This document shows positions 46,801-62,466 of a DNA stretch of 64,000 nt, piece by piece. Under the pieces are notes generated by a model that saw nothing but the letters and a program-made list of their open reading frames with translations, did not search any database and had not been told where the DNA came from. Numbering within the stretch: the stretch's first letter is position 1; each line of letters opens with the position of its first letter. Source of the stretch: Theristus sp. LFF4_11 (taxonomy: Eukaryota > Nematoda > Chromadorea > Monhysterida > Xyalidae); the NCBI GenBank assembly GCA_030248135.1, contig JASANC010001390.1, forward strand, positions 1 to 64,000, read 5' to 3'. Made by a program: the position numbers and the translations under genes.

Positions 46801-47460
46801 TTGGTTGGTTGCACACACGTGCAGTTGATGCATATGCATTTTATGCACGCAAACACCGCCTCCACACAGCAATGCACGCATCAACTGCACGTGTGTGCAA
46901 CCATCCAATCAGCAAGTTGTATATATTAGTCAGATAGACTGTAATAACTCACATTTGCTGATTTGTACATTTCAGCTGTCCCGACAATGCGCCAATCAAA
47001 AAGAAAATGGTTTATGCGTCATCGGCGTCTGCAATCAAGGCTGCGCTTGGCACCGATAAAATTCTGCAGTTTCAGGTTACCGTTTTTGTTTTTCTTTTTT
47101 GGCTAATTTTTTTCTCGGTTACCACTTTTACTCTTTTTGAAGTGAAACATTAACTGTGAAAAAGTGGTGTGTGTACTCAATAAATCAGCAGTCGACCGTC
47201 TTTCTAACAAAAGTGCTAGTCTGAAGATAGTCGCAGTCGACGACAGTGCTGGTGAATTTCTGGTGCATGTTGTTCTTGATATTGATAGTGGTCACAAAGT
47301 GCAGTGTCTTAAGACCACTGGCACTTTATAAATTTGTAAACATCTTGAACGTTTTTATCTCAGAGAGGTACTCTTTTTCACGTTGCAGATTTCTGACGAG
47401 CCAGACCTGTCCCACTCGGAGATGTTGACGAAACTGATTGAGAAGTTTTCAGAAAAATAA
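40878..47460 (+). CDS. ADF/cofilin, 6 exons
   Basis: Exons are 40878-40880 (ATG only), 41730-41825, 42244-42389, 44886-44969, 46976-47075 and 47389-47460, 166 aa. A first exon carrying just the ATG is the known arrangement in cofilin genes. It is chosen here for its AACAATA-ATG-G context, and its donor (GTTTGC) is weak, so it is the least certain part. The protein starts SNSGVRVDPECQ, equivalent to the ASGVxV start, with Ser4 at the LIM-kinase-regulated site. It then has FRFLIFQI, CRYGVFDFRFSITRQ, KLIFMQLCPDNAPIKKKMVYASSASAIKAALG (the long actin-binding helix at ~115-135) and a short C-terminus. CPDNAP and the RQGAG segment resemble nematode UNC-60B; CRYGVFDF resembles fly Twinstar. Cofilin binds ADP-actin, severs filaments and drives turnover. 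Four of the five introns are large or TE-filled. Confidence 0.92.
41123..41594. mobile_element. MITE with TIR CATAGTTGTTC and 8-bp TSD, copy 1 (cofilin intron 1)
   Basis: CATAGTTGTTCCAGAGCC on the left and CCTAGAACAACTATG on the right are inverted. GATCTGTG is duplicated at 41115-41122 and 41595-41602. The inside is rich in GATAGATAGCTGG words and G-tracts. The 8-bp duplication suggests the hAT superfamily. The second copy, at 62467-62916, is in inverted orientation. Confidence 0.92.
41996..42195 (-). mobile_element. SINE fragment, tandemly duplicated (cofilin intron 2)
   Basis: GGGCGCCCATCGAATTTTCT and GGGGCTCGATACCCCGAG match the minus-strand SINE body and B box. A second CATCGAGTTCTCTATCATTG..GGAGCTCGATACCCCGAG unit follows directly, so the SINE core is duplicated in tandem. 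No CAA tail remains. Confidence 0.6.
42529..42745. repeat. GAAGCGCGCTGA hairpin repeat (cofilin intron 3)
   Basis: GCGCGCGCTGAAGCGCGCTGA and CCAGCTTCATCATGAATGA appear twice, about 110 bp apart. The complementary orientation is at 44320-44475 in the same intron, so the two blocks could pair across 1.6 kb, with a mariner-like element between them. Confidence 0.6.
42911..42989 (-). repeat. tRNA-like pseudogene sequence
   Basis: The minus strand reads TAGTGCAGTGGTAACATG (A-box-like), TTGTGCCTGTCAGCACAA (an anticodon-arm-like hairpin) and AAGTTCGAAACCC (B-box-like). The anticodon loop size and acceptor stem do not fit a functional tRNA. It is probably a tRNA-derived remnant. Confidence 0.4.
43097..44185 (-). 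mobile_element. Mariner-like element with long TIRs and DUF4817-type remnant (cofilin intron 3)
   Basis: CAGAGTGAGCCAAAAAAAGG and CCTTTTTTTGGCTCACCCTG are inverted, and the similarity of the two arms continues for more than 200 bp. TA flanks both sides (43095-43096, 44186-44187). The minus strand at ~43640-43485 encodes MVKWTAEQRVWSANWWEHA..VVRQFRKRFNL, which resembles the N-terminal helix-turn-helix (DUF4817) of some mariner-type transposases. No catalytic domain remains. Confidence 0.8.
44320..44475. repeat. GAAGCGCGCTGA hairpin repeat, second block (cofilin intron 3)
   Basis: It has the same vocabulary as 42529-42745, with GCGCGCTTCAG and CTGAAGCGCGCTG in both orientations. It ends CGTCATGAATGGCGCTTA, similar to the ends of the palindromic hairpins. 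Confidence 0.55.
44994..45079. repeat. Palindromic hairpin element, copy 3 (cofilin intron 4)
   Basis: GCATTCATGAAGCATGATTC and AAATACTGTTTCATGAACGC form imperfect arms around TGTGTTAAAACATAG. It starts 24 nt after the end of cofilin exon 4 (44969). It is the most diverged of the four copies. Confidence 0.8.
45117..46652 (+). mobile_element. hAT transposon with partial transposase (cofilin intron 4)
   Basis: The ends TAGGGATGGA and TCCATCCCTA are inverted, and the subterminal regions carry many CCGGATCCGG/CCGGAATCCGG repeats. The 8-bp duplication GTCACACA lies at 45109-45116 and 46653-46660. The 1536-bp element has coding sequence only for the C-terminal transposase, so it cannot move alone. 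Confidence 0.95.
45683..46399 (+). pseudogene. hAT transposase C-terminal fragment with dimerisation domain
   Basis: This 238-aa frame ends with LDFWRLNSSKYPILSTIARR, LLTSVASERMFSEARQV and SRLSTQNTEKVMFLNGVL. That is the hAT family dimerisation region, with the W..N...P.L...A......P..S..SER.FS.....R.RL....E....L signature. The BED finger and the catalytic Asp/Asp region of a full (~600-700 aa) transposase are missing. The frame from 45683 to the stop is uninterrupted, so the insertion is not very old. Confidence 0.88.
46768..46941. mobile_element. TA-flanked MITE, CAGTCCATCTGG family (cofilin intron 4)
   Basis: CAGTCCATCTGGCTAATATA on the left and TATATTAGTCAGATAGACTG on the right are inverted, with TA at 46766-46767 and 46942-46943. 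The interior is palindromic around GCATCAACTGCACGTGTGTG. It ends 34 nt before cofilin exon 5. Confidence 0.88.
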
Positions 47461-49559
47461 ACAATATTCACGGCATTTTTAATGGCATTTTTCGATTTTT
47501 GAAAAAAATTATTTCACTTACTTACATTTTCATGATATTTCCCGCTGTTTTTCTCTTAATTTTGGTTTCGAAGAAAGGGTCAAGCTTGAACGGTGTTTCG
47601 TGGCAGTTCTACCAATTGCACCTGTGCTGATTTCTATCTTAGGTTACGGTGGAATGCTATTGGTCATCCTGTGCCGTGTTATTATGACTCGAGTTCATAT
47701 CGATAAGAAGAGGTTTATTTGGGAAAAAGTTAAAAAAATATTGAAGAAAAAAATTAGAAAAAAACAACTTTTGTCCAGCTGACCTGTCTGGTTAGAGTTC
47801 ACGTTTAAACGTTCCCCGACTGCTCAATCGTATTCCGTCGTAATTCATGTCTTTTTTCGTTTCGTCTTCCGATCCGTTCTGTTGATATGTTTGTTCTGTC
47901 GACATTTTTGCGTGTACTCAAAATGTTTGTTTTTTGAGAATTCTGTTACGGTACGTGGCATCACAAAGGCTGTTTCGCATGGCATTTGCTCTTAACCAGT
48001 GACGCAAATTCAATCTTTCTTGTCATGTTACGCATTATGTTGTTAGATATTTTGCCAGTCGTTATAATTTTTGCATGGCATGTAAGCCGAGTTAGTGGAA
48101 TAAGCAAAAGCCATGTTGACATTCCTGTTTTTGTGGGCGTGTATCTGTACCGCAACAATGCCGAACTTTCGAAATGGACATTCTGCTTTCTGCCGTCAAC
48201 AGTGTGTTTTTACTTATTATTACAAAAAGGCAGGTGATTGTTTTCGGTTTCTTCATTTGAAATGCTACATCATTATTTTATTTGAGTTGCGTTGTGACTC
48301 GTTGTTGTTGTGATTTTCGTTCGGTTGCTTTGAAATGTTTGAAATCGAAGCAGTTTTTTCTTTATCGGGTTCATTCATCAATGTTTCATTGCTTGTCGCT
48401 TGTTCATTTGTAGTATTTGTTGTTCATTCCTTAACAAACTATTGATTCTTTGAAAGTAACGCACCACCAATGCCTTTTTTATTCTTCGGGAGCTCTGATT
48501 CGGTGACTTTTTTAATTGTCATTTTTGTGATCATCTAAAGCAATCCTTTGACGTTATCGTTTTTTGCATTTTATCTTATCTAATTCAGAGTATTGTAAAG
48601 AACTGCAGCAACTTTAATAAAGCAAGTGAATACAGGGTGGTCAATAGCAGTGGATCACCTTTTGATTGTTCATAATTCAATGACCGCTTGACTATTTAGA
48701 ATGAAATTTCAAATTCTCCATCCAGGCGGGATCAGACTAGGAGTTGTCTTTTTCATGAATGCCAATTTGTCAAATAATTCTCAGCCGAGTGTGCAAGGAA
48801 AAAAGAATGACCAGAATAGCACGAAAAATCAATTAGTTTGAAAAAGACGTCAAATTTGTCGCACATTTGAGTTTCTGAGCGTCTTTTTTTCATTCAAATT
48901 TCGCGCACTCCTTGCACCCTGAAAACAACTGCAATGTTTACTCGGGCCATTCCGTATATTGTTGATAAAATAAAAGCTGACCTTTACAACGCTTTTAGAA
49001 ACGGCAAGCAGCTTTTGAAGAAGTTTGAACAAACACCAAACTAACAACAACAATTTCTCATAAATAACATGCATGCACTTTTACCTTAATCGGCTTGTTC
49101 TTATCAGAGAAACCACAAGTTATAGATATTTTATGTTTTGCTATTGTGAAGAAGTGCATTCCAGTTCACTTTTGTGTACGAGTCGCTGATTGGCTGCAGG
49201 GTGTGAACGGTTTGTGCACAGAATTGTCTGTGCGGGTGCTGTGTTTGTTTTATGACAAGTTTTTCCGTTTCTAAACATGCCGTTTGATATTGATACCATT
49301 TCAGACGCAAGATTGCTTTCCCTAGTCTTTTATTGGAAAAGAAAAATCCTTTACAAACCGGCTTCTAACAAGTTGTTGTTCAAGACGATGGGTGATTTTT
49401 CGGCGCTCCTATGAAAACTGAAGCCGTTTGCATTTGTACAACACAAAACCGTCTGCGATGCAGTGAACCGTTTGCATTTCTTTGATGAATGTTTGTAGAT
49501 CGCAGATTCATGATAGTCGTTTAACTTCCTGACAAAGTTAGGATCACATATTTCGGAAA
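47461..49559. other. Intergenic region between cofilin and the transporter
   Basis: It is T-rich. AATAAA at 48616-48621 may end the cofilin transcript. CAGGGTGGTCAATAGCAGTG near 48634 resembles a mariner terminus without a partner. The block at 48892-49000 (TTTCGCGCACTCCTTGCACCCTG, GGCCATTCCGT) is related to 36693-36770. No gene is supported. Confidence 0.4.
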
Positions 49560-55411
<5,852 letters not shown>

Positions 55412-55428
55412 ATATGTTGGATAAAGTA

Positions 55429-55595
55429 CAGTCGAACTCTAAATTATAGGAAATCAGCTGATTGGTTGGTGATCACGTGATGCGTGCTTTGCTGTGCAGA
55501 AATTGCTGTGGGGTCGGAGTTTGGCTTGCACCGAAAGCATGCATCACGTGATCACCAACCAATCTGCTGATTCCCTATATTTTAAAGTTCGACTG
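55429..55595. mobile_element. TA-flanked MITE, CAGTCGAACTC family, copy 2
   Basis: CAGTCGAACTCTAAATTATA and TTTTAAAGTTCGACTG are inverted, with TA at 55427-55428 and 55596-55597. The inside carries AATCAGCTGATTGGTTGGTG, GATCACGTGATGC and its complement. It starts 18 nt after the transporter stop codon and therefore probably lies in the 3' UTR. Confidence 0.9.
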
Positions 55596-55597
55596 TA

Positions 55598-56677
55598 TGT
55601 TTGTGAAAACCTGTCAGGTTTTTTTTGCGCAGAATACGGAGCATGCGAAACTTTGACTTCGGCCAAGAACGAACGAATACACCAGGTTTGATTATAAAAC
55701 CAAGCGCCCGATTTGCGGCTAAAGATGGTTGGGTTCCTTGATTGCCATTGATACCCCACTCTTTTTTCTTTAAGAGGGCTATCCATTCTTCAAAAAAATG
55801 ACAGGTTTAAACAAACACACTGTGCAATTCTCAATAATCTCTACTTTTTTGCCCTATTGTTTTCTGTTTGTCGATGTTGCTTGATTTGTGACGGTCTTTT
55901 ATGCGGCATTGGTTTGAATATTGATTGTTTTTGTTTGTTTGTAGCTTGTGCCTGGATTGTTGGTTTGTTTTGTGTTCCTTGATGATGATGATGACAACGA
56001 TAATGAAACTGTTTGCGTTTCCGCCAATTAATTGAGTGTTGAAGTTTTTTACCGTTGTTTTTAACAGCTAAACGATGCTCACTTTTCTACGTGTGGTCCA
56101 CGATCCAAAAAAGGGTAAACATACCGGAAAAGCCGGAGTCTTGTCCGGCGACTTGTCCGGTTTGCCTGTGTGTCCCGCGTGATGTTCCGTCCCGTGTGTG
56201 GTGTCCCGGAAGGTGGCATGGAATGCCGCGGTGTTGCCACTGGCCGTTATTGGTGGTTACTCTCGTGGTTTTATAAGAGATTTCATTCAACCAACATAAC
56301 TGAACATTTATGTAACATTACGGTGGGTTCAAAAAATCTTATCGAATCAGTTCAAGACAAAAGTGTATTTGTTTTTAACTAAAACAAAATCGGCTTTTAC
56401 CATTTTCTTGCCTTGATCGTTCATTGCAAGGATGTATTCCTGAAGTTCGCACGCCAACCAACCACAGAAGAGTGGGATGTTCATAAATTCAGTGCAAGTG
56501 TGCGAATTTATTTAAATGCCACACAAAACGCAGCGCCACTTTCAACAAAAAAAGGATAACTGCACCTTCGAGCTTTCGGTTCATGCTGTTTTTTTCATTT
56601 TCCCTTTCAGATCTCGCTGCATTTGAATGCAGAAAGAATGTGCGCCACACCATACAGTTTACTTTCGTTTCCAACTT
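55598..56677. other. Intergenic, no supported gene
   Basis: A Cys-rich open stretch at 56120-56260 (GC-rich, many GTCCCG/GTCCGG words) has no splice context that I could extend. The rest is AT-rich. It separates the convergent 3' ends of the transporter and the secreted-protein gene. Confidence 0.35.
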
Positions 56678-56683
56678 TTTATT
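56678..56683 (-). terminator. Polyadenylation signal AATAAA (minus strand)
   Basis: TTTATT on the plus strand is AATAAA on the minus strand, 71 nt past the proposed stop of the secreted cysteine-rich gene. Confidence 0.4.
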
Positions 56684-56753
56684 AAAAAGGAAAACAAAAT
56701 AGAACAAACAAAAGTATAGAGAACGAAAACGGCAAAATAAAAAAGTCAGAACA

Positions 56754-58867
56754 CTACAATGTAGACAACAACACAGAAAGAAGCTTTGAAAATTTTTCCC
56801 CCGACACAAACTTTTTGAGTAAAAACTTGTTTGTCCACTGATTGGTCACAATAAAAACGTTCAGCCACTCACTGGCGTACAGATTTGAAGCGTTATTTCT
56901 AAAACAGCAATGCCAAACTAACCATAACCACGGCCGCTGGGTAACGTCAATGATGCGCGTAACATCCACAATTCGTGTGACCGTCCGAATTTTTGGCGCT
57001 TGCTACATAGAAGGGTGGAACAAAAGAAAAACTGTGACTATTGCAATCAGAACACAGGTTCTGCAAAAATGGAAGTCTCTTTTTCATCACTGGAAACCAT
57101 TTCCAAACCTTTTTTGCAAACAAAAGCACTAAACGCTCTCTATTCTGCTTTGCTACCAGCGGATGCTAAACAAGATGGTGCTTTTAATAAAATGTCTGGA
57201 AAAATGTTTGGAAGCGATGTTCAGTGATGTTTTCGATTTTAAAACAGAGCCTCACATTAGCCAAAAAGACAACTTAACAAAAAAATCTGCCAAAGCTTCA
57301 CAAGCACTGGTTCCACTGGTCCCCTGAACCAGGGCAATTTTGAACCCCGTGAAGGTCTGAATTCAGCTAGAAAAGCTGGGTAAAATACAGTACACTGTAT
57401 TTACACTGTATTTTTAGAAGTTTAGTTAAAAACCCACTTTACAAGTTTAGTTTGAACCAATGAAGTTGACAACAAACAACGGACGATGTTCTTAGAAAAC
57501 TACTTTTGAAACGTAAGTTGTTTTGAATAAACAGATAAAAAATGTAGTCGACACAGAGCTTACCGGAACACAATGTTGATTTGCAAACTGTGCAACACTT
57601 TCAGCATGAAACCACTCGGTCCTGCCTGCGCTGCAGAAAAAATACAACGCAGATAATATGTAACGGCGGTTTTCTATTTTCAAAAAAACGGAGACGACAC
57701 AGGCAATTATTATTGAACGCGAATGTGAAACGGTTTTCCTGTTACATATTTCCTCGATAGTTGGTACAGTATTCTAAATTACACTGATTATTGTTATTAC
57801 ACTGATTGGTCAAACTTACCACGCGCACAAAAATTTCGCAGTGAAACCCTTGCATTCGCCGTTCACTATTTTGATCGCTGTCCCTGGGCCACACACGCTG
57901 CCACAGCCGAACTGTGGTTGAAAATAATAAGCAGCAAAAAATAATGTGTAGAGACACCACGGCAATGTAGGGTATTGTAGATCACTTGAAAACAGAACAG
58001 GAAATCAGTTTTAGAAACAGTGAAAAACGTGTTAAAGTGAATTTTTAAACTCACAGACAGCGCATTCGATTGACGTTTTTGTGTGCATTACATTTTTGAG
58101 TCCATCGATTCTCAGCCAAAAGCCCGAACCATGAGCACCGTGATTTGGGTGGTTTTAGATTCAAAAAGACCGTCCAATTAACAAGCCATAAAATTGAGAA
58201 ACTCTACTGTCGAATCGAATGTTGTTGATGTTACACATCTTTCGCATTCAGCGAAGTAAACACAGCACACAACACAAACACATTAGGGTATTAAGAAATC
58301 CAAAGGGGCATTCATGAAGCAGTATTTAGTGACCGCGTAGCTATATTTTAACACAGCTACGCGTCACTAAATACTGCTTCATGAATGCCGCTTAAGAATT
58401 TTCACCGAATACCTTCATAAATAATTGCATGTCTGCATCAACGTGGCCGGCCGCCGGGTCGAACGTGGGCTCCTGCACTTGAAGGTACGCGTGGTTGGGG
58501 CAGTGCTGGCGAAGGATAGTTGCCGTCGGATTGAAGTTCACCTGCTTTTGGTAGGCTGCAACAGAAAAATTCACGGACTGAAGACTCAAAATTCATAGCT
58601 TGATGCCGTTACTTCTGAGTATCTGCTTTGTGAAATTGTTTGATAGCTAATTGAACATGACCTTTGTTGTTGAAACGTTATAGAAAATGTAAAAAACTCA
58701 AGCAAAAGTTCATCGTTGTTAATTCTTTAAACATAAATCCATCCATTACCGAGCCGCGTCATCCGAACTCCATTATAAACCAGATATTCATTTGTGCATG
58801 TGGCACACGCATCAACGCTGATAAAAATTGCACTCAGCAACAAGACAATCAGCAACAATCTCAGCAT
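56754..58867 (-). CDS. Unrecognised secreted cysteine-rich protein, 5 exons
   Basis: Minus-strand exons are 58867-58750, 58555-58413, 57911-57820, 57630-57564 and 57002-56754, with phases 1, 0, 2 and 0 agreeing and donors GTAATG, GTATTC, GTAAGT and GTAAGC. The protein starts with a clear signal peptide (MLRLLLIVLLLSAIFISVDA) and the mature part begins CATC. Further cysteines follow in RQHCPNH, FGCGSVCGPG, NGECKGF, FLCACAG and NQHCVP, so about nine cysteines fall in ~140 residues. It then has TRIVDVTRIIDVTQRPW. The tail from WLVWHCCFRN to the stop looks less protein-like. Exon 5 may instead splice at the GTTAGT at 56922, and its true end is uncertain. I do not recognise the family. Secretion and disulfides are predicted from sequence. 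Function is unknown. Confidence 0.55.
58303..58393. repeat. Palindromic hairpin element, copy 4 (secreted-gene intron 2)
   Basis: AAGGGGCATTCATGAAGCAG and its complement CTGCTTCATGAATGCCGCTT enclose GTGACCGCGTAGCTATATTT / TTAACACAGCTACGCGTCAC. It lies 19 nt from the exon 2 donor of the minus-strand gene (exon end 58413). This is the most complete palindrome of the four. Confidence 0.88.
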
Positions 58868-58927
58868 TATATGGCCGGTTGTTGACTTGGCTAACTTGAT
58901 TGATTTTTCTTTTTCTTTTCCGTTTTT

Positions 58928-59124
58928 CTAATGAATAAAAAGATCGAAAAAATAGAAACGACGATTTGCCGTTTTCTTGGCGTTCTTCTGTTTCTCGCAC
59001 AAGCCTTCCGTACTATAAACAGTGTAGTTCGCACGCCACATGCCGTCAACAAAAGCGTATGTGCTGTATTCAGAAATGTCGAAACGAAACGTCGACGAAA
59101 TCTGGCTCCACTTAAAACTCGTGG
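58928..59124 (-). other. Possible terminal exon of an unidentified minus-strand gene
   Basis: A long polypyrimidine tract (CTTTTTCTTTATTTTTCCCACGAG) precedes an open frame reading FKWSQISSTFRFDISEYSTY and FVDGMWRANYTVYSTEGLCE, ending at a stop at 58928. It has the look of a last exon. No upstream exon could be found in the repeat-rich DNA beyond 59200, and no family is recognised. Confidence 0.25.
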
Positions 59125-59214
59125 GAAAAATAAAGAAAAAGAAAACACACGTGAATAAAAACAAAAGAGAGTATCCACCACTATTGATACTGCAAGACAA
59201 AAGAGCTTTCCAAA

Positions 59215-60106
59215 AAAATTGGTACCGAAGATGAAGGGGATGGGATAGATACCCTGAGCACGAAGTTACGTGCCGCCACGTCTGTGGGGAGTGGGAGGCG
59301 GCGGTGTCCCGTGACACCCCCAAAACCGTCACGGTCACCACCCCTCGTGGACTGGGTATCCCCGACCCTCCCCTAACGACTCGGCACTTCCTGTGGGTAC
59401 CCCCGTTCCAAAAGTGCAAAAATGTTCTTAAAATCACAAATTTTATGTACATTTGAGATTTTTTTTGCTTCCCAAGTGCATAATTTGCGTTTTGAGGTCG
59501 CTTGATTTTTTTAACATCGGTATTATTTGTTTTGTATTCATCATTTTTGTGCAATTTAATTTCAAACATTTTTCACTACGAAATTTGCAACAAAAATGAA
59601 AATCCCGATTTTTAAAATCAACAAAAAATAAAGAAATTTGAAATTTTTTCGCTTAAATTTTAAAGGAAAAACGCTAAATTTTGCTGCAAAATCTTTGAAA
59701 TTACAATGAAGATGGTCAAGTTATCATATATTCAGCTTATATTATGGACTTTATAGACAAAAAATCATGATTTTCAAAAAAAAATTTAGGGTGTGCAGAA
59801 AATTTTGGGGGGGAGTCTCCGCCAGACAAAATTTCATGGGGGGTGTCGGCCAAATTTTCGAGGGGGGTCCGATGGGGGGGGGTGCCCGGTTTTAGGGGGG
59901 GTGGCACGGTGCCCCCCCCACCCCCCCGCCCACGGTACTGGTTAGGGGAAAAAAATCCGGATTTTTTTTAAATTAAAATTTTAAAATCAAAAATTTTTTT
60001 TACAAGTTAGGTTTGTTCGAAGTAGGGTTGTTAAAAAAAAACAAAAATCGTCATTTTTGTTTTTTTTTTAAAGAAAATTTTTTTTTTTTAAATTTCAAAA
60101 TTCAAA
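59215..60106. repeat. Mixed repeats: G/C-tract foldback fragments and A/T tracts
   Basis: The part at 59220-59400 has GGTACCGAAGATGAAGGG and its mirror GTGGGTACCCCCGTTCC. The part at 59640-59945 repeats the TTTTGCTGCAAAATCTTTGA and TCAAGTTATCATATATTC blocks of 3890-4030 plus G-tracts. At 60025 a TAGGGTTGTTAAA end begins a hAT-like element that continues beyond the TRIM insertion. Confidence 0.65.
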
Positions 60107-61015
60107 AGTTAATGATGGGTGATTATCGTAATTATTATTTGTAATTAGCTGTAATTGAGTGTTACTCTGCTATATAACGTGATCTTTTCCCTGTAATCTT
60201 GGTTGTTCTCCAGTCCAGTAATTCGCCACTCTCTCGCTACTTGAAGTGGTGAGCCCGACGTTGAGCGTGGCACGTAGGCGGTCATCATGACCGGCCTTCT
60301 GTGGTCGTCTGCTGCTATTTATTGTCGTGTTTACCCTGTTTGGGCACGACTTGTTTTGTCGCTTTATGCCGTGGAAGGCGCGACTTTGTCCCATATGACC
60401 TGTTATGGTTTTGTCGCTGACCCGCGAGATGGCAGCGCGTGTGGTAAGACGAGCAACCGCGGAGGAAATGGCTCGCAGCACTTGGGACGTTCGATGGACG
60501 AGAAGGAGACAACCGTTCACGCAGCGGAGTTTGGCGTATTATCAGCGCAGCGACCAGCAGTCAAGTATCCGGCCAAGGATGTGCCGAGAGATGAACGTCA
60601 GCCAATGGGCGATGACGCGTCGCGAGGACTGCGACGAGGCCAAGGTGCCGAGTTTCACGTGCTTCTGGCTGCCGAACGAGCGCCGAGCATCGAGTCGTGA
60701 TGAGATGATGGCCGCAGTGCCGATGTGTGGAGCGTTTCCGGCCGAGCGTGTGCCGAGGATGGAGATGTGGTGGTCATAGGACGTGGTGAATGGACGGCTA
60801 AATGATTTGTGATTGAAAATAGGGAGATTTTGTGATTTGGCTTCTCCCTGTCTCTCTTTTCGTTGATGGGGGAGAAGTTAATGATGGGTGATTATCGTAA
60901 TTATTATTTGTAATTAGCTGTAATTGAGTGTTACTCTGCTATATAACGTGATCTTTTCCCTGTAATCTTGGTTGTTCTCCAGTCCAGTAATTCGCCACTC
61001 TCTCGCTACTTGAAG
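60107..61015 (+). mobile_element. TRIM (miniature LTR retrotransposon) with identical 140-bp LTRs
   Basis: LTRs 60107-60246 and 60876-61015 both run from AGTTAATGATGGG to CTCGCTACTTGAAG with no difference seen. The first LTR is followed at once by TGGTGAGCCCGACG, a primer-binding site of the usual TGG type. The second is preceded by the purine tract GATGGGGGAGA. TCAAA is duplicated at 60102-60106 and 61016-61020. CTATATAACG is a TATA-like word in each LTR. The 629-bp interior has no gag or pol similarity, so movement depends on another element. Confidence 0.95.
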
Positions 61016-61210
61016 TCAAAGTTGTGCTGAATCAATCAGGGAGTTCGAAGAACCACATATGATATGCAAGCGCCTCCGGAGTCCGGAATGACTCCCGTAT
61101 GGCGGAACTTTGGAGATTTTGTTTTGGTGACCTCAATTACCCCTTTTCCAAACCGTTACCATGCCTCTTCTAGTGTTTTGACCCCCAAAACGTCACTTAT
61201 TGCACCCAGC
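61016..61210. mobile_element. Part of the TAGGGTTGTTAAA element interrupted by the TRIM
   Basis: GTTGTGCTGAATCAATCAGG, CACATATGATATGCAAGCGC and TCAATTACCCCTTTTCCAAA are the reverse complement of 2940-3140 in the intact element. The last ~70 bp are repeated at 62937-63010, so the right side has been duplicated or rearranged. Confidence 0.65.
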
Positions 61211-62466
61211 CCAACATAGTTGTTCCAGAGCCGAGGGGTTGGGGGCAGTACCGAAGACGAGGGGGGGTGGGGGGGGGTACACCCCCCCCAGAGCACCCGA
61301 GACCTCCGCGTGGGGGGGGGGGGGGGGGGGGGGGGTCACGCGACACCCACCCCCCAAAACCTGACACTGGACCATCCACACCCCCCCCTCGAAATTTGCT
61401 AGACACCCCCCCCCCCCCCACCCCCCCCTAGATGGACCTAAGTAACAGTGACACCCCCAAAAATTTTCTCGGACCACCCAAAAATCATGAATTTTTGCTC
61501 AAAAATCATGATTTTTTGTCTTTAAAGTCCATAATATAAGCTAAATATATGATAACTTGACATTCTTCATTGTAATTTCAAAGATTTTGCAGCAAAATTT
61601 AGCGTTTTTCCTTCAAAATTTAAGCGAAAAAATCTCATGGGTGGGGTGGGGGGTGTGCACCCCCCCCCCCAGAAATTTTTCTACAATAGTGCACCCCCCC
61701 ATGGCCCACGCCTGGGGGGGGTGTCACTGTACCATGACTGACACCCCCCCCACTGAAAAATTTTCGGCACCCCCCCCCCACGTGACGACACCCCCCCCCC
61801 TCGAAAATTTGCTTTCGCCTTCGGTACTGGTTGGGGGGCCGATATAGATCAGTACCGTGGGCCCAAACAAATTTTCGAAGGGGGGGTATGATGGTGCCGT
61901 GGGGGGGGGGGGTGCCGACCAAAAAGTGAGGGGGGGGGGTCCAACCTATGGTAACGTGGGACCCCCCCCCAGGGGGGTCCCATGGGGGGTGCATTTTTTC
62001 AAAATTTTCTGTGGGGGGGGTCCGTCCACCCCCCCACCCCCCATGAAATTTTTTCGCTTAAATTTGAAAGGAAAAACGCTAAATTTTGCTGCAAAATCTT
62101 TGAAATTACAATGAAGATGGTCAAGTTATCATATATTCAGCTTATATTATGGACTTTATAGACCAAAAATCATGATTTTCGAAAAAATTTAGGGTGTGCA
62201 GAAAATTTTGGGGGGGGGGGGGTCTCCGCCAGACAAAATTTCATGGGGGGTGTGGGGGGGGTGTCTGCCAAATTTTCGAGGGGGGGGGTCCGATGGGGGG
62301 GGGGGGGCCCGGTTTTAGGGGGGGGGTGGCACGGTGCCCCCCCCCACCCCCCCCCCCCCCCACCCGACGGTCTCTGGTGCTCTGGGTGGGGTGTGTACCC
62401 CCCCCCACCCCCCCCGCGCACGGGACTGATATAGATAGCTGGAGCAAATTTTCTAGATAGATAGAT
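61211..62466. repeat. G/C-tract foldback repeat array, second large copy
   Basis: It starts with a CATAGTTGTTCCAGAGCCGA end. It then follows the same order of C-tracts, AT-rich blocks and inverted blocks as 3217-4870, with the fold near 61830-61860 (CTTCGGTACTGG / GATCAGTACCGTGGG). It ends in GATATAGATAGCTGGAGCAA, a CATAGTTGTTC-family MITE fragment. Confidence 0.72.

Noticed and set aside
47986..48237. Hydrophobic 83-codon frame after cofilin
   Set aside because: T-rich DNA readily yields hydrophobic frames. There is no family motif and no context.
56055..56276. Cys/Pro-rich open frame
   Set aside because: The composition follows GTCCCG/GTCCGG repeats. I could not extend it by splice sites into a gene.
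60287..60700. 137-codon open frame
   Set aside because: It lies inside the TRIM interior, shows no gag, pol or other similarity, and is flanked by overlapping open frames on the other strand, as expected for GC-rich non-coding DNA.
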